Both the position numbers and the translations under genes were made by a program. 41,784 nucleotides of DNA. Source: Bacteroidota bacterium. GTDB taxonomy: Bacteria; Bacteroidota; Bacteroidia; Bacteroidales; Tenuifilaceae. How positions within the stretch are numbered: position 1 is the stretch's first letter; every line of letters begins with the position of its first letter. Below the pieces are notes generated by a model. The model ran no database searches. It was not told the origin of the DNA and saw only the letters and a list, made by a program, of their open reading frames with translations. The stretch is taken from positions 1-41,784 of the forward strand of contig JAKQKB010000017.1 of the NCBI GenBank assembly GCA_029560875.1, given 5' to 3'. This document shows, in pieces, positions 8,311 through 17,874 of the stretch.

Positions 8311-8814
8311 CTATTTTACTTTTAATGGGATTCCCGACACCATTAGAATGACCTCATCGGCCTGCGATGCAATGAATTGATTTACCCAACCTTGTAAATC
8401 GGCAAACTGTCGAGACTCTTTATTTTCCGGAATTACGCCCATTCCCAGTTCATTGCTCACAACAATAAGCCTAAACGATGATTTGGTAAGCCTTTCCCAT
8501 TCCTCTTTTGCTTGCTTAAGCGATATCTCAACGTTGAATTGATTATCGAAAAAGATATTGTTTAGCCAAAGGGTAACGCAGTCCATCACAACAGTTTCTC
8601 CAGCAAAATCGACTATACCATTGAAACGTTCTAGCTCAATGGTTCTCCATTTTTCGCCACGGTCAGCCCTGTGGCGCTCAATCCGAGCCTCAAACTCTGC
8701 ATCCCACTTACGAGCGGTGGCCAAGTAAACAGGATTAGCGGAGTTTTCCTCCGCTAATTTCTGTGCATATCGACTCTTACCTGAACGCTGACCGCCTGTA
8801 ATTAATGTTATCAT
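8311..8814 (-). CDS. cobU: Adenosylcobinamide kinase / guanylyltransferase CobU
   Basis: A 167-residue bifunctional enzyme that phosphorylates adenosylcobinamide and then adds GMP from GTP. The P-loop GGQRSGKS is at residues 7-14, followed by a Tyr and Ala-rich helix; the RIERHRADRG block carries the guanylylation-site histidine; VMDCVTLWLNN and the C-terminal VSGIPLKVK are also typical. Its ATG overlaps the stop of the upstream DUF4430 gene by one base (TAATG), so translation is probably coupled. This is the entry point for salvaged cobinamide. Confidence 0.96.
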   Translation of the reverse strand: MITLITGGQRSGKSRYAQKLAEENSANPVYLATARKWDAEFEARIERHRADRGEKWRTIELERFNGIVDFAGETVVMDCVTLWLNNIFFDNQFNVEISLKQAKEEWERLTKSSFRLIVVSNELGMGVIPENKESRQFADLQGWVNQFIASQADEVILMVSGIPLKVK

Positions 8815-9221
8815 TACTTTGTACAGTTTTTCTTACAATCAACTGTTTTGGAGCAAACATCCTCCTTGTAGATCCATCGTATAGTATCGCCTTTGTTCAA
8901 TTTTAGACTAAAAGCAACTTTTCCTGTAGGCTTATCATTCAGGGTATAGTACCAAGCCTTTTCGCCTCGAATACCCTTGGTTCCATTAATTGCCGTAACA
9001 ATAATATACTTTCCTACAGAATGGGTTTCGACAGTTGCAACACGCTGTAATGCCTCCAGAGCAGTCATTTCATCGTGCCAATTGAGTTTTACAACCTGTG
9101 CCTCCTTCTCTTTTCCGTAATCAATTACAATGGTAACTTCATCGTTAATAACATTGGCTCCTGCAGTATTAAACAAAAGGAGGGAGAGTAGTAACACTAA
9201 GTATTTAAAAATATAATTCAT
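8814..9221 (-). CDS. Secreted DUF4430 (transcobalamin-C-like) protein
   Basis: A 135-residue protein with a signal peptide (about 1-22, cleavage after AGA) and no lipobox. Residues about 28-118 match the DUF4430 pattern: a short strand (VTIVIDYG), a helix with MTALEALQRVA, then KAWYYTLNDKPTGKVA and LNKGDTIRWIYK. This domain is related to the C-terminal domain of animal transcobalamin and intrinsic factor, so a cobalamin-binding role is plausible. The tail (CSKTVDCKKNC) has three cysteines. It sits between the BtuG-like gene and cobU, translationally coupled to cobU. A periplasmic or secreted corrinoid-binding accessory is my inference. Confidence 0.8.
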   Translation of the reverse strand: MNYIFKYLVLLLSLLLFNTAGANVINDEVTIVIDYGKEKEAQVVKLNWHDEMTALEALQRVATVETHSVGKYIIVTAINGTKGIRGEKAWYYTLNDKPTGKVAFSLKLNKGDTIRWIYKEDVCSKTVDCKKNCTK

Positions 9222-9230
9222 TGGGCAAAA

Positions 9231-10322
9231 CTATTTAATGATATCATAAAAAACCACATGCAGAGGCGCTATACCTGTTGTTTCTTCATCAAGAAGGGCT
9301 CCTTCCTTATCATATATTTTTAGAGTACCATCCTGCGTTGTGCTAGGCGAAATTAAAACATAAATATCATCATTTTCAGGATTAAGATTGAATCCATAAA
9401 AATTCTCACCACTAATAAGAGCCGAGGAACTAATGGTTTTTGTTTCAGCATTAACCGAATAAATTGTTGATTGAACACCAGGCCAAGCCTCATTTCCCAT
9501 CACATAAATAGTTTTTTTATCGGATGAGATATGCAAATATCCTTCGGCACCAATTCCAGAAAAATCGACCTTTGAAATGACGGTGTTGTTCAGGGTATCA
9601 ATCACCTCTAAGCCAAGTTTGTCATCGGAAAATGGTGTTGAATACTTGCTAACCAAGGAAACCCATAACTTACCGCTATAGTCAACAACAAAATGTTGAG
9701 GAACAGCCGATACTGTTATATAACTAATAACATTTGTGGATAAATCCATAACCGCAACTTTATTCGCAGTGCAAAGACCTGTGTAAAGTTTGTTGTTAAT
9801 GATAATAACACCCTCTGGGCCACCTGGAAGGTCTATCTTGGTTACTACTTTTGTTGTTAAATCAATTTTTGCTATGTAGGAACTAGGTATAGTAGCCCAC
9901 TCCCCACTATTTACAGGCCCCCAGCATGTTATGTATGCGTAATTGCCTAATGCGGCAAAGTATCTGGGCTTAGTAATATCTGCAGAAATCGGATTTGTTC
10001 TTGCCACTAAATCTTTTGCGCCAACAAAATCAATTTTATCACCATTATTCGACATAAAATAAGCGATATCATTGTAGATGGTCATTGATTGAATATTCGA
10101 TGTAAAGTCAATTCCATTGGCTGTCTTATAAGCATTATTGGTAATAGTTTTAGTCTCGATATCATATATACTAATCTCGCTTTTGCTGCCCGAATAGCTA
10201 CCATAATTAACAATGTAGGCAACCTTTGTTGCTTCTGATTTTGGATCGGAGTCATCTTTCTCACACGAAGCAAATATTGCCAAAAACAATAGTAGCAGTA
10301 AATAATTTCTAGTTAGTTTCAT
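9231..10322 (-). CDS. btuG: BtuG-like surface beta-propeller lipoprotein
   Basis: A 363-residue lipoprotein with lipobox FASC (lipidated C20). It is followed by EKDDSD, an acidic stretch like the Bacteroidota surface-export signal. The remainder is a YncE-like beta-propeller, seen as repeating blades such as SYIAKIDLTTKVVTKIDL, KVAVMDLSTNVISYI and STIYSVNAETKTISSSAL. In Bacteroides thetaiotaomicron BtuG is a propeller lipoprotein that caps BtuB and binds cobalamin very tightly. Here the gene's ATG overlaps the btuB stop by 4 nt and lies under the same riboswitch. The symbol rests on fold plus context, not on identified ligand residues. Confidence 0.82.
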   Translation of the reverse strand: MKLTRNYLLLLLFLAIFASCEKDDSDPKSEATKVAYIVNYGSYSGSKSEISIYDIETKTITNNAYKTANGIDFTSNIQSMTIYNDIAYFMSNNGDKIDFVGAKDLVARTNPISADITKPRYFAALGNYAYITCWGPVNSGEWATIPSSYIAKIDLTTKVVTKIDLPGGPEGVIIINNKLYTGLCTANKVAVMDLSTNVISYITVSAVPQHFVVDYSGKLWVSLVSKYSTPFSDDKLGLEVIDTLNNTVISKVDFSGIGAEGYLHISSDKKTIYVMGNEAWPGVQSTIYSVNAETKTISSSALISGENFYGFNLNPENDDIYVLISPSTTQDGTLKIYDKEGALLDEETTGIAPLHVVFYDIIK

Positions 10323-12250
10323 TTTGTTTTTGTTTTTAAGTTATTAATTGAATATTTAAGGCTGAAATTATAGTTTATTCCGGGCATGGCATATAAGTAC
10401 TGATTTTGATACACTTTATTGAGTAGATTATTCACCCTAAAGCTAACCGCTAAGTGATGACCTTTGTAATCGATTTGTTTTTCCAACGATGCATTTAGCA
10501 AAAGGTAACCTTTCAACAGTTTATAACTCTCGGTGTACCTGTCTCCTGTATAGTTAGCAATAAACATAAAGTTCCAATTCTTATAAGCATACACAACATA
10601 GAAGTTTCCCAAATGCTTTGGAGTGTACATGAGCTGCCTACCTAGCGGTATACTATTGTCGTCATAATTTTTAACCTCGGTAGCCTTAGTGAATGAGTAG
10701 CTTAGTCCGGAAGTTATTTTAGAAGAATAAATAGACTTGCTCAACTCTGTACTGACCTCAACACCTCTATTGTTAGTCTTTTTTATATTCTCAGGACGCC
10801 AAATATCGCGATTAACCCATTGAATCAGATTGTCGATTGTCATATAGTACAACGTTAAATTCGATTTGAATCTCCATGAATCCTCGGATAATTCATAGTT
10901 TGAGTTTAACTCGTAACTTAAACTTTTTTCGGGTAAAATATCAGGATTCCCACCAGGTATCCAGAACCTATCGTTAAATGTTGGTGTTTTAAAACTTTTC
11001 GAAACAGACACCTTAATATTCAGATTGTTTTTATAGTCATTTAAGGCCAGATAGTTTAAGCCAATACTTGGGGCAAATTGCAATTTATAATCAGTAACTA
11101 CCGCCTCCCTAAAATTTGAAATGATGCTTAGTTGTTTTGTAATCGACCTGATATAAAGGATGAAAAAATCTATACGCGATTCGTCTATACCTTCACTATA
11201 GGAATATACATCAGGTTTTAAATAGCTATACGAAAATCCCACATTCAAATTACCATCAAAAAACTGAGAGTTGAAGTAGTTTGTATTTACTTTATAAGTT
11301 CGGGTTGATATAGTTTGTGCGTAATCTTTCTGATAAAGTTGATAATCACTTACAAAACCAAAATCGGCAGTAACCCTATGTTTATTATGGTAGTATTTCA
11401 ATCCAGACACTACTCTTAAATGCTTATTTTTTAATTCCTCAAAAGTTCCACCATAGTAGTTTGTCGACATGTTGGGCTGGATTTGATGCCAATTATCATC
11501 ATACCATAAATTGCTATGTAAAAATAACTTCTCCGATATTTTTAAACTAAAATTTTGCAAAATTCCATAGTTCGAAATCGATGCATTCCGCATAGTATCC
11601 TTCACAAAAGTGTTTTTCTCGAAATCTTTTACCGCGGTATTAAGAAATGGAAAATTATTATCGGCTAAGGATCTATAGCCTTTTAAGCTATAGTGAAACT
11701 TACTATTACTAAAACCAGCCTTAACACCTGTAAATACTGAGCCAAAACTGCCTATATCTTGCTGTATTCCGAGTCCTAAACCTTTATTCCATTCAGTTTT
11801 ATTATTTAACTGGAGGCTTCCCCCAATAGCGTCTGTACCGTACAGCGAACTAGAACTGCCGTATTGCACTCTAACTTCCTCAAAGAGAAAAACTGGGAGA
11901 TTTGAAACATTTGAATGGCCAAGCGTTTGAGAGTTTATATTAATTCCATTAAACATTACTGCAGTATGATTGGGACTAGTCCCCCTAATACGAAGAGTTG
12001 CTAAGCCCCCAGCATCCTGTTTCACATATATGGGTAATGAAATATTTAAAAGTTCAGTAATGCTTTTCCCCGATGCAATGGAAAGCATTGCTGTGTCAAC
12101 TGTTTTAATTTTGCTACCCAGAAGATATTTATCTTTGTTAGCAACAACGCTTACTTCGTTTAAAACAATAATTGAATCTAGAGACTGAGCAAATAATGCC
12201 CACTCATTAATCAATAGCAATAATGCAAAAAGAGTTACAAACTTCGACAT
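10319..12250 (-). CDS. btuB: TonB-dependent cobalamin receptor, BtuB-like
   Basis: About 643 residues from the start at 12250. The frame extends to 12325, but that part lies inside the riboswitch, while the 12250 ATG is followed at once by a signal peptide (MSKFVTLFALLLLINEWALF). A TonB-box-like segment (IIVLNEVSVVA) and plug domain follow, with VKQDAGGLATLRIRGTSPNH, FNGININSQ and EVRVQYGSSSSLYGTDAIGG. The rest is a 22-strand-type barrel ending in an aromatic-rich strand. It transports corrinoids across the outer membrane using TonB energy. First gene after the cobalamin riboswitch and coupled to the BtuG-like gene. Confidence 0.93.
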   Translation of the reverse strand: MSKFVTLFALLLLINEWALFAQSLDSIIVLNEVSVVANKDKYLLGSKIKTVDTAMLSIASGKSITELLNISLPIYVKQDAGGLATLRIRGTSPNHTAVMFNGININSQTLGHSNVSNLPVFLFEEVRVQYGSSSSLYGTDAIGGSLQLNNKTEWNKGLGLGIQQDIGSFGSVFTGVKAGFSNSKFHYSLKGYRSLADNNFPFLNTAVKDFEKNTFVKDTMRNASISNYGILQNFSLKISEKLFLHSNLWYDDNWHQIQPNMSTNYYGGTFEELKNKHLRVVSGLKYYHNKHRVTADFGFVSDYQLYQKDYAQTISTRTYKVNTNYFNSQFFDGNLNVGFSYSYLKPDVYSYSEGIDESRIDFFILYIRSITKQLSIISNFREAVVTDYKLQFAPSIGLNYLALNDYKNNLNIKVSVSKSFKTPTFNDRFWIPGGNPDILPEKSLSYELNSNYELSEDSWRFKSNLTLYYMTIDNLIQWVNRDIWRPENIKKTNNRGVEVSTELSKSIYSSKITSGLSYSFTKATEVKNYDDNSIPLGRQLMYTPKHLGNFYVVYAYKNWNFMFIANYTGDRYTESYKLLKGYLLLNASLEKQIDYKGHHLAVSFRVNNLLNKVYQNQYLYAMPGINYNFSLKYSINNLKTKTK

Positions 12251-12279
12251 AATAATTCTGTTTAGCCCGAACATAAAAC

Positions 12280-12455
12280 TATTGGTAGGTCTTCTGGCTC
12301 GCCTTACTTTCTGAGGCCTTCCCATCCCGATAAATCGAAACAGTGGCGGAGGTGTTCAGAAAGCCTATAAAGGCTTACAGCTGCGGGTACAGCTCCGGTT
12401 TTACACCGGATTCCCTTTTAATTCCTTAGTTGAATATCCAACTAGCGGAAACCAA
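12280..12455 (-). promoter_or_regulatory. Cobalamin (AdoCbl) riboswitch
   Basis: Read on the minus strand, the region contains AAGGGAATCCGGTGTAAAAC, then CCGGAGCTGTACCCGCAGCT followed by GTAAG, then GCCACTGT (12347-12340) and GGGAAGGC, ending in the B12 box GAGCCAGAAGACCTACC (12300-12284). These are the conserved core and P-elements of the cobalamin riboswitch in the right order. It ends about 30 nt upstream of the btuB ATG (12250) and should repress the operon when corrinoid is abundant, probably by closing the btuB translation start, because no terminator is evident between the aptamer and the ATG. Confidence 0.96.
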
Positions 12456-12463
12456 ATTCAAAA

Positions 12464-12471
12464 CAAAAGTA
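12464..12471 (-). promoter_or_regulatory. Candidate -7 promoter box of the B12 operon
   Basis: TACTTTTG on the minus strand matches the Bacteroidota -7 consensus TAnnTTTG and lies just upstream of the riboswitch 5' end, where transcription must begin. I do not see a -33 TTTG at the usual spacing; the nearest is about 25 nt away. Confidence 0.5.
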
Positions 12472-12589
12472 ATACATCTTTTAAATAATCCTTACAAACC
12501 GATATCTTTTTAAAAACATAAAATTTGGTTAGAGCATCTCTGTTGAATTTCATTTTTTTACTAACTTAAAGCTCTTAAAAAATGAACCT

Positions 12590-14119
12590 ATGCTTAAAAA
12601 TAGATTTGTTCCAATAGTTACCAAACTATCGATACTTACATCAATTATTATACTTATAGTCCTTATTGTAACAGGTATTATTAGTTATTCAAAACTCTCA
12701 GAGTTCGGCTATAGGTTCAACGGCGAGCATACCAAAACCGTGGTAAATTTTGCATTACATGCAATTAACGGCGATTCACTTGAAGTACTTATTAAGGAAC
12801 GAAACGATTCATCGGCCTACGCTAACCATTTAAGAAATGAGTTGATGAAGATTCGCGATATGGCTGAAATGAAATACCTATACACCTTCTTTTTCAACAA
12901 TAATGGCAAGTATGAGTATGCCATTGAAGGTGGAGACAATACCTCTGAGGATTATTCACAATTTGGATCGGTTGCGGATTGGGACAAGAATGATGATTTG
13001 CCATATATCGAAAAAGCAATAAATACAAAACAAATTACCTACACGAAAATAACTTATAACAAAAACTATGGCTGGATGGTTACTAGTTTTGCTCCCATCA
13101 TAAATTCAGATGGAAAAGTTATTGCATTGCTAGGTTGTGATATTGAGGCAGCTCATGTAGTAAAAGAAATAAAGAAGTACAGAACTTCTGTTATCATTAC
13201 AGGTTTTTTGCTTTTGTTGGTATCAGTATTACTTGTAGTTTACTTTATTTCACGCTCAGTAAAAGTTATTCAATCTATTACCCAAATTACTACAAGACTC
13301 TCAGAAGGTGAACTCAATCTACACGCTGAATGCAAAACAAACGATGAGTTTGGGTTGCTTGCCAAATCAGTAAATAAGATGATAGAGCATTTAGGAAGTA
13401 TTGTCACCACAATTCACACTAATTCAGACCTATTCGTTTCAGAAAGTAATGCGGTAAAAGGTATCTCTAATCAGCTTGCAGAGGATGCCAATAAGCAAGC
13501 GGCAGTTGCTGAGGAGGTTTCCTCATCGATGGAGCAAATTAAATCGAACATCGAGAATAACTCTGAAAATGCTAAGCAAGCAGAGCAAATAAGCACAAGT
13601 ACTACAAAAACGTTAAGCGAAGTTGTTGATGCTACAAAAACTAGCATCGATAGTATTAAGTTGATAAACCAGAAGATTACGATAATAGAGGAAATATCAC
13701 GACAAACCAATATTCTAGCGCTTAATGCAGCCATTGAGGCTGCTAGGGCTGGTGAATACGGCAGAGGATTTTCCGTTGTTGCAGCCGAAGTTCGTAAGTT
13801 GGCCGAGCGTAGTAGGGTTGCTGCTAATGAGATTTCAGAGATATCGAACCGCAGCGTGGATTTATCAATGGAAGCAAGTCAGAAATTAGAAGAACTTGTC
13901 CCCGAAATTGAGGAAACAGTAAGTATGATTAAGGAGATTGCCCACGCAAGCATAGAGCAAAACTATGGTATAGACCAAATAAATACTGCAGTTGTTCAGT
14001 TGAATGATATCACCCAACACAATGCTCAAACAGCCGAAGAGTTATCCAACGCAGCAAACCAGCTGGCTGGACAATCCAATGAATTAAAGAAATCGATTGC
14101 TTTTTTTGTAAATAATTAG
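12590..14119 (+). CDS. Methyl-accepting chemotaxis protein
   Basis: A 509-residue transmembrane chemoreceptor. TM1 spans about residues 12-33, an extracytoplasmic Cache-like sensor about 35-195 ([20 protein letters not shown]; then [12 protein letters not shown] with DGKVIALLG), and TM2 about 200-220. A HAMP domain follows (about 221-275), then a long coiled-coil signalling domain with the near-invariant hairpin tip [20 protein letters not shown] followed by [21 protein letters not shown] (about 368-408). It would relay ligand binding to a CheA/CheW complex, but no other che gene is in the window. It is transcribed divergently from the B12 operon, with the riboswitch leader between them. The ligand is unknown. 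Confidence 0.93.
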   Translation: MLKNRFVPIVTKLSILTSIIILIVLIVTGIISYSKLSEFGYRFNGEHTKTVVNFALHAINGDSLEVLIKERNDSSAYANHLRNELMKIRDMAEMKYLYTFFFNNNGKYEYAIEGGDNTSEDYSQFGSVADWDKNDDLPYIEKAINTKQITYTKITYNKNYGWMVTSFAPIINSDGKVIALLGCDIEAAHVVKEIKKYRTSVIITGFLLLLVSVLLVVYFISRSVKVIQSITQITTRLSEGELNLHAECKTNDEFGLLAKSVNKMIEHLGSIVTTIHTNSDLFVSESNAVKGISNQLAEDANKQAAVAEEVSSSMEQIKSNIENNSENAKQAEQISTSTTKTLSEVVDATKTSIDSIKLINQKITIIEEISRQTNILALNAAIEAARAGEYGRGFSVVAAEVRKLAERSRVAANEISEISNRSVDLSMEASQKLEELVPEIEETVSMIKEIAHASIEQNYGIDQINTAVVQLNDITQHNAQTAEELSNAANQLAGQSNELKKSIAFFVNN

Positions 14120-14139
14120 CAACAATTTATTGAAAACAA

Positions 14140-14172
14140 AAAGCGCAACTTCAGGGTTGCGCTTTCTGTTTT
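14140..14172. terminator. Bidirectional terminator between MCP gene and yidC
   Basis: Perfect 10-bp stem AAAGCGCAAC / GTTGCGCTTT (14140-14149 and 14156-14165) with a 6-nt loop, A-rich on the left and T-rich on the right. It serves the convergent MCP and yidC genes. Confidence 0.88.
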
Positions 14173-14186
14173 ATCAAATATGAATA

Positions 14187-16043
14187 TTACTTCTTTTTCT
14201 TTTGAACTTCCTGCTGGCGTTTTGCCATTTGCTCCAGTTTATCCTGCCATTTCGATTTTTTAACAGGTTTCTTTGCATTTTCGTGAAGTTTTGCAAGAAT
14301 TGCTTGGTCGTCAACAAACTGACGAATCATATAGGTCTGGCCAATTGTAAATACATTGGATAGGAAGTAGTAGTAACTTAAGCCCGATGAGTAGCCGTTG
14401 AACCAGAATAACATCATCAATGGCATCATGTAGGTCATCATAAACTTCATACCTGGCATTTGTGCATTGGTATCGCCCATTTGGTCGGCATTCATTTTCG
14501 ATGTTAAGAATAATGCAGCCGCCATTAAAAGAGTGAATAAACTAACGTGGTCGCCATACCATGGTATCTCAAAAGGTAATCTTAAAATTGAATCGTATGC
14601 CGAAAGGTCATCTGCCCAAAGGAAGCTCTCCTGACGCAACTCAAACGATGCAGGGAAGAAACGGAACATTGCAATTAGAATTGGGAACTGAATAAGAATT
14701 GGGATACATCCTCCCATTGGGTTTACACCCACTTTCTTGTAAAGTCCCATAATAGCCTGCTGCTTCTTAAGGGCATCTTCTTTTTTAGGATATTTCTGAT
14801 TAATCTCATCAACCTGAGGTTTTAAAACCCTCATCTTAGCTGAACTTAAATACGATTTATAGGTAAGTGGGAAAAGAATAATCTTGATAAGAATGGTTAA
14901 AAGTAAAATTATCAAACCATAACTTCCAATGTACTTGCTTAAAAAATCGAAAACGTTGATAACAAAATACTTATTAATCCAACGAATAATGTTCATTCCT
15001 AGCGGAATAACCTTTTCAAAATTCATCTCATATTTTTTGAGAGTTTTGTAGTGGTTAGGTCCAAAGTAGAAATTAAAACCTATTGTTTCGTTATCATCAT
15101 TTTTAAATGGTATCGATATTCTTGAAGAAAAACTACGAATATGCTTACCATCCTTTAGTTCTGTCGATGTTAAATCGGCATTGGCAAAATGCTCCTTAGC
15201 AACAATAATTGATGAGAAAAACTGCTGCTTAAAGTCAATCCACTTTAGTTTTGTGGTAATTTCCTCCTTAGCCTCCTGTCCACGACCACTTATCTCCTCA
15301 TAATCTTCATTCATGAAATGGTAAGCAATAGTGGTGTATGTTTTCTCATTATCGTATCCTTTTTCTAACTGAGGAACATTAACATTCCAGAGCAAATCAA
15401 TTGAACCCATTGTACCACCAATGGTATTCTTCATACCGTTGAACTTGATGTCGAATCCTAATAGGTAGCTATCGTGCTTAATTGAGTAAACATAATCGAT
15501 GTACGATGAATCGGCAGTCTGAAGTCTCATTATCAAGCTGGTTGAATCGGCATTGCCAGCAGTTAAAATTGAGTCCGATACAAGCGGAGAAAAGTACAGA
15601 TTATTGGTTTGAATGTTGTTATTGTTGCCCCAGAACTGAAGACCAAATGAGTTCTCATCGCCCTCAAAAAGGATTAGAGGTTCACCATTGTATTTCTTGT
15701 AGTTTTTAAGTTCAACCGAGTAAATTCTACCACCAAGGGTTGAAACCTTAACCTTCATAAGGTTGTTCTCCAAGGTAACAAATCGTTTTTCGCCTTCAAG
15801 AGCACTTGCAAATGAACCCATTTGCGCAACAACCTGTTTTTTCTGAACAGAATCGGCCATAACAGCCTGTTGTTTTTGCTCTGCCTCGGCACGTTGACGT
15901 TGAGTTTCAGCCTGAACAGTTGCTAACGAATCAGCCTTACGCTGCATTGCTTCACGTTCTTCCTTTGATGGCTGAGTCATAATCCCAAAGCCAATCATAA
16001 TAACGAAAATCAGAACTAAGCCTAAAATTGTATTCCTATCCAT
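14187..16043 (-). CDS. yidC: Membrane protein insertase YidC
   Basis: A 618-residue insertase of the Gram-negative type. Residues 4-20 form the N-terminal signal anchor (TILGLVLIFVIMIGFGI). A large periplasmic beta-sandwich domain follows to about residue 350. The conserved Oxa1/YidC core spans about 365-565: YGLIILLLTILIKIILFPLTY with YKSYLSSAKMR, then MGGCIPILIQFPILIAMFRF, then transmembrane segments ending in FTIGQTYMIRQF. The C-terminus is very basic, ending KKKK, as expected for ribosome contact. It inserts and folds inner-membrane proteins alone or with SecYEG. It lies downstream of pyrG behind a probable terminator, so it likely has its own promoter. Confidence 0.97.
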   Translation of the reverse strand: MDRNTILGLVLIFVIMIGFGIMTQPSKEEREAMQRKADSLATVQAETQRQRAEAEQKQQAVMADSVQKKQVVAQMGSFASALEGEKRFVTLENNLMKVKVSTLGGRIYSVELKNYKKYNGEPLILFEGDENSFGLQFWGNNNNIQTNNLYFSPLVSDSILTAGNADSTSLIMRLQTADSSYIDYVYSIKHDSYLLGFDIKFNGMKNTIGGTMGSIDLLWNVNVPQLEKGYDNEKTYTTIAYHFMNEDYEEISGRGQEAKEEITTKLKWIDFKQQFFSSIIVAKEHFANADLTSTELKDGKHIRSFSSRISIPFKNDDNETIGFNFYFGPNHYKTLKKYEMNFEKVIPLGMNIIRWINKYFVINVFDFLSKYIGSYGLIILLLTILIKIILFPLTYKSYLSSAKMRVLKPQVDEINQKYPKKEDALKKQQAIMGLYKKVGVNPMGGCIPILIQFPILIAMFRFFPASFELRQESFLWADDLSAYDSILRLPFEIPWYGDHVSLFTLLMAAALFLTSKMNADQMGDTNAQMPGMKFMMTYMMPLMMLFWFNGYSSGLSYYYFLSNVFTIGQTYMIRQFVDDQAILAKLHENAKKPVKKSKWQDKLEQMAKRQQEVQKKKK

Positions 16044-16071
16044 TGGTTAAAATATCAATTGTTTTCAAATT

Positions 16072-16098
16072 AAAAAAAGCCACCCAAAACTGAGTGGC
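16072..16098 (-). terminator. Rho-independent terminator of pyrG
   Basis: On the minus strand GCCACTC / GGGTGGC pair around a 6-nt loop (one internal mismatch), followed by seven T residues (16078-16072). It lies 24 nt after the pyrG stop. Confidence 0.78.
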
Positions 16099-16122
16099 GC
16101 AAAGGTAATAAAATATCGTTTT

Positions 16123-17778
<1,656 letters not shown>

Positions 17779-17874
17779 TTAAAGGTTGAAGTGAAAAGTG
17801 GTGGTAAATGAATAAAAGCAAATACACACAAAGCACTAAACACAATCAACCAAAAACTTTGAATATTGTAAACT

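Noticed and set aside
12251..12325. N-terminal extension of BtuB (MGRPQKVRRARR...)
   Set aside because: It is encoded by the 3' part of the cobalamin riboswitch, is strongly basic and would bury the signal peptide. The ATG at 12250 is directly followed by a signal sequence.
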